From the NCBI RefSeq assembly GCF_001279005.1, contig NZ_LGCN01000002.1:62001-126000 (forward strand): 64,000 nucleotides of DNA. The letters are read 5' to 3'. Positions 15,752 through 24,458 of the stretch are shown in pieces; position 1 is the first letter of the stretch, and each line of letters opens with the position of its first letter. Made by a program: the position numbers and the translations under genes. Source of the DNA: Streptomyces caelestis (GTDB taxonomy: Bacteria; Actinomycetota; Actinomycetes; Streptomycetales; Streptomycetaceae). The notes beneath the pieces were generated by a model, which was not told where the DNA came from, searched no databases, and saw nothing but the letters and a program-made list of their open reading frames with translations.

Positions 15752-16566
15752 GCCTGTTCGACCGACTGCCGCGCCGCGGGGACCCGCACTCGCTCGCCGC
15801 CCCCTACGCCCTCGACGCCCTGGAACCCGCCGAACGCGTCCGCTTCGAGAAGCACCTGACGTCCTGTGCCCGCTGCGCCGCCGAGGTGCGGGCCCTCGCC
15901 GAGGACGCCGTCCGCCTCGCCTGGTCCACGGCCGCCCCCGCCCCGGCCGCGCTGCGGGAACGGGTCCTGGCCGCCGTCCGGACCACCCCGCAGGAACCCG
16001 CGCCCCGGGAACCGGCGCGCGCGCGTGCGTCGCGGCTCCCGCCGCACGTCTGGGGCGCCGCGCCCCCGCCGCGCCCCCGCGAGCGGCGCCGCACTCCGCT
16101 GTTCGTGCCGTTCGCGACGGCCACCGCCGCCGCGGCGCTCGTCGTCGCCGCGCTCTTCGCCGTCCAGGCGGACGGGACCCGGGAGCAGCTGGACGCCGAA
16201 CGCGACCGGTCACGTGAGATCGCCCACGTTCTCGCCGCCCCGGACGCCCGTGCGAGCAGCGGCCGGGACGCGCGGGGCCGCACGATCGGAGTGATCGCTT
16301 CCGCATCGACCCGCAGCGCGGTCGTCACCCTCGGCGGATACGGCGACCCCCCGAACGGACGTGTGCGCCAGCTCTGGCTCATGGGTCCGGACGCGCGACC
16401 GCGCTCCCTGGGGCTGTTCGAGGGCGACGCGCCCCTGATCGCCTCCGGTCTGGACACCGCCGCGACGTCACTCGCCGTGACCGTCGAACCCGAGGGCGGG
16501 TCACCGCGGCCCACCTCGCAGCCCATCGTCCAACTCGCCCTGAAAACGGTCGGATTCGGAGAGTAA
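15748..16566 (+). CDS. rskA: RskA-type membrane anti-sigma factor
   Basis: A 272-residue protein. It has an N-terminal zinc anti-sigma domain with HSLAAPYALDALEPAERVRFEKHL followed by the CARCAAEV Cys pair (residues about 14-50). A Pro/Arg linker leads to a transmembrane helix (about 128-146, FATATAAAALVVAALFAV). The extracytoplasmic RskA domain (about 175-272) has VRQLWLMG and VTVEPEGGSPRPT. It binds the cognate sigma factor inside the cell and senses a signal outside. Its ATG overlaps the sigma stop (ATGA), so both are made together. The neighbouring metal exporter hints at a redox or metal stimulus, but that is inference. Confidence 0.92.
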   Translation: MSLFDRLPRRGDPHSLAAPYALDALEPAERVRFEKHLTSCARCAAEVRALAEDAVRLAWSTAAPAPAALRERVLAAVRTTPQEPAPREPARARASRLPPHVWGAAPPPRPRERRRTPLFVPFATATAAAALVVAALFAVQADGTREQLDAERDRSREIAHVLAAPDARASSGRDARGRTIGVIASASTRSAVVTLGGYGDPPNGRVRQLWLMGPDARPRSLGLFEGDAPLIASGLDTAATSLAVTVEPEGGSPRPTSQPIVQLALKTVGFGE

Positions 16567-16692
16567 TCGACGCGTGTTCGTCAACCCCCTTATGGGGAAG
16601 GTGAATCCTGTGACCTCGATACACGGGCGCCCGGCCGGGGCGATAGGGTTACCCTGCCCGGGCCGGGTGGACTCGTACGGGTGGGGAGTGAC

Positions 16693-16968
16693 ATGGAACA
16701 GATAACGGTGCGCAGCAGGGCCAGGGTCCCTGCGATCACGTGCGGTAGCAGCGCGACCAGTTCGCGCCTCGACCGTCATCTCTCGGTTCTCGGCGGGCCC
16801 GCGGTCCCGCAGCGGGAGACGGCCGAGGCGACGCTGCTGATGCGCGAGCTCATCGCGCGTGACACCGCGCACGACCGCGGTGCCAGGAGCGCGCGGGCCC
16901 GGGCGAGCCGCGTCTCGCTCTTCGCCCCGCTGCGTCGGCTGCGCCGCTCCCTGTTCGGCAGCCGGTAG
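16693..16968 (+). CDS. Conserved Streptomyces small protein, function unknown
   Basis: A 91-residue protein beginning MEQITVRSRARVPAITCG and ending PLRRLRRSLFGSR. It has a short predicted helix (about 42-60, including ETAEATLLMRELIAR) and a basic, amphipathic C-terminus that could touch membrane or nucleic acid. I recall near-identical proteins throughout the genus, suggesting a conserved role that has not been described. The ATG at 16693 follows GGGGAG at suitable distance. An upstream GTG at 16681 would add only four residues. A TAGGGT element 40 bases upstream, inside AGGGTTACCCT (16645-16655), is a possible -10. Confidence 0.75.
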   Translation: MEQITVRSRARVPAITCGSSATSSRLDRHLSVLGGPAVPQRETAEATLLMRELIARDTAHDRGARSARARASRVSLFAPLRRLRRSLFGSR

Positions 16969-17152
16969 CGCCGGCGCCCGGACGGTCCACCGCCGTCCCG
17001 GCGCGGCGCCCCGCCCCGGCCGCCCTCCCCGCGGCGGCACCCGCTCCGACACCGGCACCTCCCCGTGCCGGCGCCCCCGTTCCCACCCGGCAGTGCTCCG
17101 GGGGCGCACCGACCGGCTCCACCCTGGCAGGAACCTGACATACCGCGGGGCC

Positions 17153-17935
17153 TCACCCCCTCCCGCGCCCGTACTGCCGTACCGCCAGGGGCACGAACAC
17201 CACGAGCAGCACCGCGCACCACCCCAGTGACCCCGCGACGGGATGCGCCACCGGCCAGGCCGCCCCGTCGGGCACGGGCGCGTTGCCGAACAGGTCCCGC
17301 AGCGCCGTCGCCACCGCGCTGATCGGGTTCCACTCCGCGACCGTGCGCAGCCCGTCCGGCAGCCCCGCCGTCGGGATGTACGCGCTGGACAGCAGCGGCA
17401 GCAGGAAGGTCGCCCCGCCCAGCTGACCGGCCGCCTCCTCGTTCCGGGTGAGCAGGCCGAGGTACATCCCGATCCACACGCAGGCGAACCGGAACAGCAG
17501 CAACAGGGCGACGGCGCCCACGGCCGCGAGCGCGCCGCCCTCCACCCGCCAGCCCACCGCGAGCCCCACCAGCAGGAACGGCACCGTTCCGGCCGCCGTC
17601 ACCAGCACGTCCGCCGCCGCCTGGCCCACCGGCACGGCCGCCCGGCTCACCGGCAGCGTGCGGAACCGGTCCGTCACCCCCCGGTGGACGTCCTGCGCCG
17701 ACTGGAACATGCCGGTCATGACCCCGCCCGCCGCCGTCGCCACCAGCAGACCCGGTACCAGGAAGGACCGGTACTCCGCGCCCGGCACGGCGAGCGCGCT
17801 GCCGAAGACGTAGCCGAAGAAGAGCAGCATGCTGACGGGCATCGTCTGGGTGAGGACCAGCAGCCCCGGGTTGTTCCGCATCCGCCTCAGCTGCCGGCCG
17901 AGCATCGCGGTGCCGTCGTACGCCAACGTGCTCAT
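17153..17935 (-). CDS. ABC-2 type transporter permease (daunorubicin-resistance class)
   Basis: A 260-residue permease with six predicted helices and the ABC-2 signature region. It is of the DrrB/YadH type, which together with a DrrA-like ATPase forms a drug or lipid exporter. The start is ATG 17935, overlapping the ATPase stop (ATGA). The pair is controlled by the divergent TetR with two operators between them. The substrate is not predictable. In this class the repressor's ligand is often also the exported compound. Confidence 0.88.
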   Translation of the reverse strand: MSTLAYDGTAMLGRQLRRMRNNPGLLVLTQTMPVSMLLFFGYVFGSALAVPGAEYRSFLVPGLLVATAAGGVMTGMFQSAQDVHRGVTDRFRTLPVSRAAVPVGQAAADVLVTAAGTVPFLLVGLAVGWRVEGGALAAVGAVALLLLFRFACVWIGMYLGLLTRNEEAAGQLGGATFLLPLLSSAYIPTAGLPDGLRTVAEWNPISAVATALRDLFGNAPVPDGAAWPVAHPVAGSLGWCAVLLVVFVPLAVRQYGRGRG

Positions 17936-18903
17936 GCGGCACGCTCCTTGTCGTCGAGGGGGTGGCGGGGGCCGGATCCGCCGGTCAGCCGCAGGAACAC
18001 GTCGTCGAGGGTCGGCGGCCTGAGGCTCGCGTCGAGCAGCGGCACACCCGCCGCGTCCAGCGTGCGCACCAGGTGCGGGAGGGTGAGCGTCGGATCCTTG
18101 GTGACCGCGCCGACGGCGTTGCGCTCCCGGTCGAGGGACGGCTGCGCGCCCGTCAGCCGGTCGAGCACCCCGGCCGCCGCCACCAGTGCCTCCGCGTCCG
18201 CCACCACCACCTCGGCGTGCGCGCCGACCAGCGCCTTGAGCTCGGCCGGAGAGCCGGTGTGCGCGACCCGGCCCCGGTCCACCAGGGCGATGTCGTCGGC
18301 GAGCCGGTCGGCCTCCTCCAGGTACTGGGTGGTGAGCAGCACGGTGGCGCCCCCGCCGGCCAGCTCGCGGACCGCCTCCCAGATCAGATTGCGGCTGGCC
18401 GGGTCGAGCCCGGTCGTCGGCTCGTCCAGGAACAGCACCTCGGGACGGCGGATCAGGCTCGCCGCCAGGTCCAGCCGGCGCCGCATGCCGCCCGACCAGC
18501 CGGACGCCGGCCGGTCGGCCGCCTCCGTCAGTCCGAAGCGCTCCAGCAGTTCGGCGGCCCGCCCGGCCGCCCCGCCCACCCGGTGCAGCCGGGCGAACAG
18601 GCGCAGGTTCTCGCGGCCCGTGAGGTCCCCGTCGATCGAGGTGTCCTGGCCCGTGACGCCGATCCTGCGCCGTACGGCGGCGGCCTCCCGCAGGAGGTCG
18701 TGGCCCGCGATCCGCGCGGAGCCCGCGTCGGGCCGCGCCAGCGTGGTCAGCAGCCGGACGGCCGTCGTCTTGCCCGCCCCGTTGGGCCCGAGCACCCCGC
18801 ACACCGTGCCCTCGGCCACCGCCAGATCCAGCCCGCGCAGGGCGTGGACCTCCCCGAAGCGCTTCTCCAGACCCTCACTAAGTACACCGTACGTAGTAGT
18901 CAT
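17932..18903 (-). CDS. ABC transporter ATP-binding protein, DrrA family
   Basis: A 323-residue ATPase. Walker A is GPNGAGKTT near residue 41, signature SGGMRRRL near 136, Walker B EVLFLDEPT near 156, and the H-loop is replaced by TQYLEEAD (DrrA type). The last ~90 residues form the DrrA C-terminal domain ending LDDVFLRLTGG. It powers the adjacent permease. The start MTTTYGVL at 18903 is preferred over a longer start at 18921 because one operator would otherwise be inside the coding region. The palindromic operator begins only six bases inside the reading frame. Confidence 0.9.
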   Translation of the reverse strand: MTTTYGVLSEGLEKRFGEVHALRGLDLAVAEGTVCGVLGPNGAGKTTAVRLLTTLARPDAGSARIAGHDLLREAAAVRRRIGVTGQDTSIDGDLTGRENLRLFARLHRVGGAAGRAAELLERFGLTEAADRPASGWSGGMRRRLDLAASLIRRPEVLFLDEPTTGLDPASRNLIWEAVRELAGGGATVLLTTQYLEEADRLADDIALVDRGRVAHTGSPAELKALVGAHAEVVVADAEALVAAAGVLDRLTGAQPSLDRERNAVGAVTKDPTLTLPHLVRTLDAAGVPLLDASLRPPTLDDVFLRLTGGSGPRHPLDDKERAA

Positions 18904-18938
18904 GGGGCGACCATAGCGCACTACGTACGGTGTACGTA
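18879..18938. promoter_or_regulatory. Twin TetR operators between ABC exporter and tetR
   Basis: Two copies of a 17-base palindrome occur 43 bases apart. Copy 2 (18922-18938) is perfect: TACGTAC-GGT-GTACGTA. Copy 1 (18879-18895) is TAAGTAC-ACC-GTACGTA, one mismatch, in the opposite orientation. Together they make a perfect 16-base inverted repeat (18882-18897 and 18920-18935). They cover the start of the ATPase gene and the leader of tetR, so one repressor can silence both directions. Confidence 0.75.
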
Positions 18939-18966
18939 ACTACGATGGTGGAAGAGGTGATGACCG

Positions 18967-19680
18967 ATGGCGGGCCGAGCGGCCGAACCCCAAGTGATCT
19001 GGGCGCGCCCCGAGCGCACCGGCCGTGGACCCCGACCGGCGCACACGCGCGCCGACATCGCGGCGGCGGCGGTGCGGATCGCGGACGCCGAGGGTCTGGA
19101 CGCGGTCTCCATGCGCCGCGTCGCCGCCGAACTGGGCTGCGGCACCATGTCGCTGTACAACTACGTCCCCCGCAAGGAGGATCTGTACGAGCTGATGGTG
19201 GACGCGGCCGGAGGCGAGCACGAGCTGTGGGAGCCCAGCGGCGACTGGCGCGCCGACATGCTCCGGGTGGCCCACCAGACCCGCGCGCTGATGCACCGCC
19301 ACCCGTGGCTGCCGCGGCTGATGTCGCCGGTCCACGGCTTCAGCCCCAACTCCCTGCGCTACCTCGAACACTGCCTGGCCTGCCTGGACCCGCTCCCCGC
19401 GCCCTACGGCACCAAGCTGGAGCTGATCGCGATGCTGAACGGCATCGTGACGACCTACGTCACCAACGAGCTGGCCACCGCCGAACGCACCCGCTCGCTG
19501 CCCTGGTCGCAGGAGCGGGAGGACGCGATCCGGATCGCCTACCTGGGCGGCAGGATCGCGACCGGTGCGTACCCGCGGATGGCGGCGGCCTTCGCGGAGG
19601 ACGCCGGGCCGATCGATCTGGAGGCGGTGTTCGACCGGGCGCTCGGCCGGGTGCTCGACGGCTTCGAGCCCCGCGGCTGA
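18967..19680 (+). CDS. TetR-family repressor of the ABC exporter
   Basis: A 237-residue regulator. The TetR helix-turn-helix is at about 26-72 (RADIAAAAVRIADAEGLDAV then MRRVAAELGCGTMSLYNYV). The C-terminal domain is of the TetR_C_1 (tetracycline/drug-sensing) class. It is divergent from the exporter genes with palindromic operators between them, the classical drug-efflux layout. GGAAGAGG lies nine bases before the chosen ATG. The ligand is unknown. Confidence 0.9.
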   Translation: MAGRAAEPQVIWARPERTGRGPRPAHTRADIAAAAVRIADAEGLDAVSMRRVAAELGCGTMSLYNYVPRKEDLYELMVDAAGGEHELWEPSGDWRADMLRVAHQTRALMHRHPWLPRLMSPVHGFSPNSLRYLEHCLACLDPLPAPYGTKLELIAMLNGIVTTYVTNELATAERTRSLPWSQEREDAIRIAYLGGRIATGAYPRMAAAFAEDAGPIDLEAVFDRALGRVLDGFEPRG

Positions 19681-19683
19681 CCC

Positions 19684-20868
19684 TCAGATCAGCGCGAGCT
19701 GGCCCTCCGGCCCCTCCTCGCGGGCGTCCAGCACCGAGGCGGGGCGACGTGCGGAGGGGTGCACCGGGAGCACGCCCGCCGTGTGCAGCTCGGCCGGTGT
19801 GATCGGGTCGGGGACGGCCGGGCCCGTCAACGCGGCCTGTTGCGGGCGCAGTTCGGCCAGCAGGGCGAGGACCGTGATCAGTTCCAGCAGCTCCGAGGTC
19901 CAGCTCTGGGGCCAGTGGGCCGGTCGGATCGCGGCCAGGGTGCCCGGCTCGGCCGGCTCCGTGCGGGCCGCCAACCACCGCTCCAGCACCCGGACACCGC
20001 CGGCCTCGAAGTCCCAGGCCCCGTGCGGCACCGGGGAGATGCGGCCGTCGCCGAGCAGCAGGGCCTCCTCGTCCCGGTCGTAGTCCACGGTCACCGGCCG
20101 GGAGGACAGCGGGGCGCGCACGTACGGGCGGCGCCCGCCGGGAAGCCGGGGACGCTCCCCGTCGCGCCGTGACAGCCACAGCATCCGGCGGCCCACCGCG
20201 ACGCCCCGCGCCCACACGCCGGCGTCCCCGGTGAGCGGCACCGCGGGCCCGGCCGGCGTGACGTGCGCCGCCGCCATCGCCCAGGCGAGGACGTCCACCG
20301 GCGAGGCGTCCCGGCCGAGCCTGGCGGCGAGGTGTTCCGTCAGGCCCGGGGCCAGGTTCGGCTCCGCGGCGCCCGGCCGGCGGTACAGCGGGCGGACGCG
20401 GCCGGCGCGCAGCAGCGGCAGCAGGGAAGTCGCCAGCAGGGGAGGGCCGGTGAGGTCCCGGGCGGTGCCCGCCTCCACGACGAAGACCTGCCGCTCGTCC
20501 GCCACCCGCCACAGCTCCGGCCGGGCCGCGTCGATCAGCCGCTGGTCGGGGATCAGCCACTGCTCGTCGAACGGGCCGTGCAGCACCCGTACCGGCTCGG
20601 GGCACGGGCCCGACGCGCGGGCCAGCCTCTCCGTGCCGCCGCCGCGTCCCGGCAGCTGTCCGACCGCGGTGTACGGCGTCCGGGAACGGGTCGACCCGAA
20701 CAGCGCCTCGCGGTCCGGCCCCTCGGCCTTCACCAGGGCGTTCCAACGGGCCTTCAGGGACGCCGCGTCGGGGGCCGCCGGCCACCCCCGGCCGAGCCGC
20801 GGCGGTGCGACGGACCACGGCATGAGGTCCGCCAGCAGCGGAGCGTCGTCGTGCGTCACGCAGGGCAT
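19684..20868 (-). CDS. Type ISP restriction-modification C-terminal domain protein, orphan
   Basis: A 394-residue protein that matches, as I recall, the family annotated as type ISP restriction/modification enzyme (specificity domain) in Streptomyces. Visible blocks include RSRTPYTAVGQLPG, PVRVLHGPFDEQWLIPDQRLIDAARPELWRV and EGDRISPVP-like segments. The helicase, nuclease and methyltransferase parts of true type ISP enzymes are absent, so it cannot be a complete restriction enzyme. It is third in a run with hmgA and a GntR regulator (23-base gap), an odd partner. The ATG at 20868 is used; a GTG at 20859 is equally possible. Confidence 0.7.
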   Translation of the reverse strand: MPCVTHDDAPLLADLMPWSVAPPRLGRGWPAAPDAASLKARWNALVKAEGPDREALFGSTRSRTPYTAVGQLPGRGGGTERLARASGPCPEPVRVLHGPFDEQWLIPDQRLIDAARPELWRVADERQVFVVEAGTARDLTGPPLLATSLLPLLRAGRVRPLYRRPGAAEPNLAPGLTEHLAARLGRDASPVDVLAWAMAAAHVTPAGPAVPLTGDAGVWARGVAVGRRMLWLSRRDGERPRLPGGRRPYVRAPLSSRPVTVDYDRDEEALLLGDGRISPVPHGAWDFEAGGVRVLERWLAARTEPAEPGTLAAIRPAHWPQSWTSELLELITVLALLAELRPQQAALTGPAVPDPITPAELHTAGVLPVHPSARRPASVLDAREEGPEGQLALI

Positions 20869-20891
20869 CGTACGACCTGTGGGACGGCGGA

Positions 20892-21641
20892 TCAGGTGGC
20901 GTCCAGCGTCACCGTGAAGGAGAAGCGGTCGCCCCGGTAGTGGATGACGGCCACGTCCAAGGGGCGGCCGTCGGTGTCGTAGGTGACGCCCGTGTAGTGC
21001 AGGATCGGGCTGAGCAGCGGCACTCGGAGCAGCCGTGCCGTCTCCGGGTCCGCGAGCCGCGCCTCCACCGTGTCCGTGATGCGGCTGATGTCCGCCCCGA
21101 CGACGTCCCGCAGCACCTTGGTCATCGGCCACCGCACCAGGTCGTCCAGGTCGATGCGGGCGGCCAGTTCGGGGCGGACCCAGTTGCGGGCGTGGTTGGT
21201 CGGCTCGCCCGTCTTCTCGTCGCTGCGCAACCGGTGGTAGGCCGCCGCCTCGGACAGGTCCGGGAAGTACTCGGCGATCCCCGTCGGCACCGGCGCCGGA
21301 CCGTGTTCCAGCAGTTCGGTCGTCATGCCGGACTGCTGGGCGACGATCGCGTCCACCGAGCCCAGCAGCCGCACCGGGGCGCCCCGCCGGGCGTCGGGCT
21401 CGATGAACGTGCCGCGCCTGCGGTGGCGGGTGATCAGCCCCTCGTCCTCCAGTTCCTTCAGCGCCTGCCGCATGGTCAGCACGCTCACCCCGTAGTGCCC
21501 GGCCAGTCGTTCCTCGGTGGGCAGGCGCAGGGGGTCCTGGGGCGAGCGGCCGAGGATCGAGGCGCGCAGCGACTGCGACACCTGATACCAGAGCGGCAAC
21601 TTGCGGTTCAGGACGATCGAATCCGGAGCGAAGGAGGTCAC
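20892..21641 (-). CDS. GntR-family regulator with UTRA domain (HutC class)
   Basis: A 249-residue regulator. The winged helix (about 15-82) contains RLPTEERLAGHYGVSVLTMRQALKELEDEG. The UTRA effector domain (about 105-245) ends with HYRGDRFSFTV, typical for the HutC subfamily. It lies 27 bases after hmgA on the same strand and is probably in its operon, so it may respond to a tyrosine or homogentisate pathway intermediate. That link is inferred from position only. Confidence 0.88.
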   Translation of the reverse strand: MTSFAPDSIVLNRKLPLWYQVSQSLRASILGRSPQDPLRLPTEERLAGHYGVSVLTMRQALKELEDEGLITRHRRRGTFIEPDARRGAPVRLLGSVDAIVAQQSGMTTELLEHGPAPVPTGIAEYFPDLSEAAAYHRLRSDEKTGEPTNHARNWVRPELAARIDLDDLVRWPMTKVLRDVVGADISRITDTVEARLADPETARLLRVPLLSPILHYTGVTYDTDGRPLDVAVIHYRGDRFSFTVTLDAT

Positions 21642-21668
21642 GGGCTATCCGTACCGGTCGGGGAACGT

Positions 21669-23021
21669 TCAGCGCAACGGCTGGAAGTGACGCTCGAGCC
21701 CTTGCCACACCGCGTCGTAGTCCTGTTGCAGGTGTTCCGCCCGCGCCGCATGGGGGGTCAGCGACACCGGCCAGCGGGTCTCGAACATGAAGGCCAGACC
21801 GTCGTCGATCTTCTGCGGGCGCAGCTCCGCGGCGCTCGCCCGGTCGAACGTCTCCCGGTCGGGGCCGTGCGCCGACATCATGTTGTGCAGCGAGCCCCCG
21901 CCCGGCACGAAGCCCTCCGCCTTCGCGTCGTACGCGCCCTCGATCAGGCCCATGTACTCGCTCATCACGTTCCGGTGGAAGTACGGCGGCCGGAAGGTGT
22001 CCTCGCCCACCAGCCAGCGCGGCGCGAAGACCACGAAGTCCACCCCGGCCAGACCCGGGGTGTCGCTCGGAGACGTCAGCACCGTGAAGATCGACGGGTC
22101 CGGATGGTCGTACGAGATGGTGCCCATCACATTGAAGCGGCGCAGATCGTAGGCGTAGGGCACATGGTTGCCGTGCCAGGCGACGACATCCAGCGGGGAG
22201 TGGTCGTAGGTGGCCGACCACAGGTTGCCGCAGAACTTGTTCACCACCTCCACCGGCCCCTCGACGTCCTCGTACGCGGCGACGGGCGCCCGGAAGTCCC
22301 GGGCGTTGGCCAGCCCGTTGGCGCCGATCGGGCCGAGCTCGGGGAGCCGGAACGCCGCCCCGTAGTTCTCGCACACATAACCGCGGGCGGATTCCTCAAG
22401 GAGGTCCACACGGAACCGCACCCCACGAGGAATCAAAGCGATGTGTCCCGGCTCCACATGCAGCAGTCCGAACTCCGTGCGCAGCAGCAGCCCGCCGCGC
22501 TCGGGGACGATCAGCAGTTCGCCGTCGGCGTCACTGAAAACGCGGTCCATCGAGGCGGTGGCGTGGTACAGGTGCACGGCCATGCCGGTGCGCTGGGCGA
22601 CGTCGCCGTTGCCGCCCAGGGTCCACAGTCCGGCCAGGAAGTCGGTGCCCCGGGCGGGCTCCGGCAGCGGGTTCCAGCGCAGCCGGTTGGGGTCGGGCAC
22701 GGTCTGGGTGAAGGGCGCGGTGCGCAGCGACCCGTTGCCCGTGCGGGTGAACGCCGGGTGGGCGGCCGACGGGCGGATCCGGTACAGCCAGGAGCGGCGG
22801 TTCTCCGCGCGGGGCTCGGTGAACGCCGTACCGCTCAGCTGCTCCGCGTACAGCCCGAGCGGTGCGCGCTGCGGCGCGTTGCGGCCCTCGGGCAGGGCGC
22901 CCGGGACCGCCTCGGAGCTGTGCTCGTTGCCGAAACCGGAGAGGTGTTCCAGCCCTTCGGCGACCTTGCGCGCTCCCTCGTGCTCGAACGCGCTCGCGCG
23001 GGTGGTGCCCCCATCGCTCAT
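21669..23021 (-). CDS. hmgA: Homogentisate 1,2-dioxygenase
   Basis: A 450-residue cupin dioxygenase of full family length. The iron ligands are visible: [11 protein letters not shown] supplies His (about 349) and Glu (about 355), and MMSAHGPD supplies His (about 380). The start [12 protein letters not shown] and [10 protein letters not shown] blocks are diagnostic. It opens the ring of homogentisate to maleylacetoacetate in tyrosine and phenylalanine breakdown. GGGAG lies upstream of the ATG. Downstream maleylacetoacetate isomerase and fumarylacetoacetase genes are not in the window. Confidence 0.96.
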   Translation of the reverse strand: MSDGGTTRASAFEHEGARKVAEGLEHLSGFGNEHSSEAVPGALPEGRNAPQRAPLGLYAEQLSGTAFTEPRAENRRSWLYRIRPSAAHPAFTRTGNGSLRTAPFTQTVPDPNRLRWNPLPEPARGTDFLAGLWTLGGNGDVAQRTGMAVHLYHATASMDRVFSDADGELLIVPERGGLLLRTEFGLLHVEPGHIALIPRGVRFRVDLLEESARGYVCENYGAAFRLPELGPIGANGLANARDFRAPVAAYEDVEGPVEVVNKFCGNLWSATYDHSPLDVVAWHGNHVPYAYDLRRFNVMGTISYDHPDPSIFTVLTSPSDTPGLAGVDFVVFAPRWLVGEDTFRPPYFHRNVMSEYMGLIEGAYDAKAEGFVPGGGSLHNMMSAHGPDRETFDRASAAELRPQKIDDGLAFMFETRWPVSLTPHAARAEHLQQDYDAVWQGLERHFQPLR

Positions 23022-23044
23022 GCCCGGTGCTCCCTTGCGGTCGG

Positions 23045-23068
23045 ATTCCTATGCAACACCGTAGGATT
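23045..23068. promoter_or_regulatory. Candidate operator upstream of hmgA
   Basis: ATTCCTA (23045-23051) and TAGGATT (23062-23068) form an inverted repeat with a ten-base spacer and one mismatch, 24 bases upstream of the hmgA start. The spacing is one helical turn between half-site centres plus a half-site, as for dimeric repressors. It lies between hmgA and the divergent lipoprotein gene. Confidence 0.45.
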
Positions 23069-23195
23069 GCGGTTTCCGCGGCGCAAGAGGGCCGGGCGAT
23101 CTCCGTTCCCGCCGGGCTCCTCCTCTCGGCGGAGGACGCGGAACCCGACTTCAGGGGGATCCGTCGGGTCGCATCCGTGTTCTACGCTCCCGGGC

Positions 23196-23693
23196 ATGTC
23201 GTGGACGCGGAGCATGATCACCGCGCTCGCGGTCTGTGTCGCACTCCTGGCCGGATCCGCGGGCTGCGCCCCGGGGGACGCCCGGGAACAGGGCGGGAAG
23301 CCCCCCTCACCGGCCGGCGAACTCCTGGACGCGCGGGACGAGGAGGGCCGCCCCTACCGGGAGGTGGACGAGACGGACGCGCCCGCCGTCGGTGTCGAGG
23401 TCGCCCCCGACGCCGACGGCGGCTGGGACGTACGGCTGACCGTGCGCAACTTCCGCTTCTCACCGGACGGCGCCGGCGGGCGCGCGGTGGCCGGCCGCGG
23501 CCTGGCGCACCTCGCACTGAACGGCCGCCGCGTCGCCCTGCTGCGCACCCCCGAGCACCACCTCCCCGGCCACTCCGTCCCGCGCGGCACGCACCACGTC
23601 ACCGTCCGCCTCCACGCCGACGACGGCTCGGTGTGGGCCGTGGACGGCGAGCCCGTGGAGAGCACGGCCGACATCACGGTGTCGGACCGCTAG
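23196..23693 (+). CDS. Putative secreted lipoprotein, function unknown
   Basis: A 165-residue exported protein. Residues 1-21 look like a signal sequence ending in LLAGSAGC, a lipobox-like site with Cys at about 21. The mature part has a flexible Gly/Pro/Asp-rich start and a beta-rich domain (about 68-165: DVRLTVRNFRFSPD, HLALNGRRVALLR, GTHHVTVRLHADDGSVWAVDG), resembling an Ig-like or cupredoxin-type fold but without a clear copper motif. It should sit on the outer membrane face. It diverges from hmgA. No function is assigned. Confidence 0.72.
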   Translation: MSWTRSMITALAVCVALLAGSAGCAPGDAREQGGKPPSPAGELLDARDEEGRPYREVDETDAPAVGVEVAPDADGGWDVRLTVRNFRFSPDGAGGRAVAGRGLAHLALNGRRVALLRTPEHHLPGHSVPRGTHHVTVRLHADDGSVWAVDGEPVESTADITVSDR

Positions 23694-23698
23694 CCGGC

Positions 23699-23721
23699 CC
23701 CGGCCCGGGCGGCGGGCCGGG
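23699..23721. terminator. Hairpin after the lipoprotein gene
   Basis: CCCGGCCCG (23699-23707) and CGGGCCGGG (23713-23721) form a nine-base perfect stem with a five-base loop, six bases after the lipoprotein stop codon. There is no U-tract, as is common in Streptomyces terminators. Confidence 0.5.
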
Positions 23722-23808
23722 CGCGACGGCGCCCCCGGCACAGGCGCGCGGAACGGACGGGCGGGACCGCGGTGGAGGGCGAGGTTCACCGGGCGGGGGC
23801 GAGCGGGC

Positions 23809-24429
23809 ATGATGAGCCCCGTGCCCCACGCGACATCGCTCCGTCGAGCGCCGGTGCAGCGGCGCAGCGCCGAACGGCTGGCCAGGATCCTCGACGCCTG
23901 CGCCGCACTCCTCGACGAGGTCGGCTACGACGAGCTCAGCACCCGTGCCGTCGCCCAGCGCGCCGACGTGCCCATCGGCTCCGTCTACCGCTTCTTCGGC
24001 AACAAGCGCCAGATGGCCGACGCGCTGGCCCAGCGCAATCTGGAACGCTTCACGGAACGGGTCGCCGAACGCCTCGGGGGCACCGGGGACCGGGGCTGGC
24101 GGCACGCCGTGGACGTCGTGCTCGACGAGTACCTCGACATGAAGCGCACCGCCCCCGGCTTCTCCCTCGTCGACTTCGGCCACCGGATACCCGTCGGCGC
24201 CCGCCGCGCCGAACCCAACCACCGCGTCGCCGGCCGCCTCACCGACCTGCTCTCCGGCCACCTCGGCCGCGAGGCCGACGACGACCTGCGGCGCACCGTC
24301 CTCGTCGCCGTCGAGACCGCCGACGCCCTCGTCCACCTGGCGTTCCGGATGGCGCCCGAGGGGGACGAGAAGGTCATCGGCGAGTTGCGGGAGATGCTGC
24401 GGGCCCATCTGGCCCGGACGCTGGACTGA
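23809..24429 (+). CDS. TetR-family regulator
   Basis: A 206-residue regulator with the TetR helix-turn-helix at about 20-66 (RILDACAALLDEVGYDEL then TRAVAQRADVPIGSVYRFFGNK). Its C-terminal domain resembles those of fatty-acid/antibiotic-responsive TetRs. Starts at 23809, 23812 or GTG 23821 are possible. A perfect palindrome at 24459-24476 lies just downstream and before the molybdopterin oxidoreductase, which suggests that gene as its target. Confidence 0.82.
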   Translation: MMSPVPHATSLRRAPVQRRSAERLARILDACAALLDEVGYDELSTRAVAQRADVPIGSVYRFFGNKRQMADALAQRNLERFTERVAERLGGTGDRGWRHAVDVVLDEYLDMKRTAPGFSLVDFGHRIPVGARRAEPNHRVAGRLTDLLSGHLGREADDDLRRTVLVAVETADALVHLAFRMAPEGDEKVIGELREMLRAHLARTLD

Positions 24430-24458
24430 GCCGCCCCCGGCGGCCCCCTCCCCTCCGT

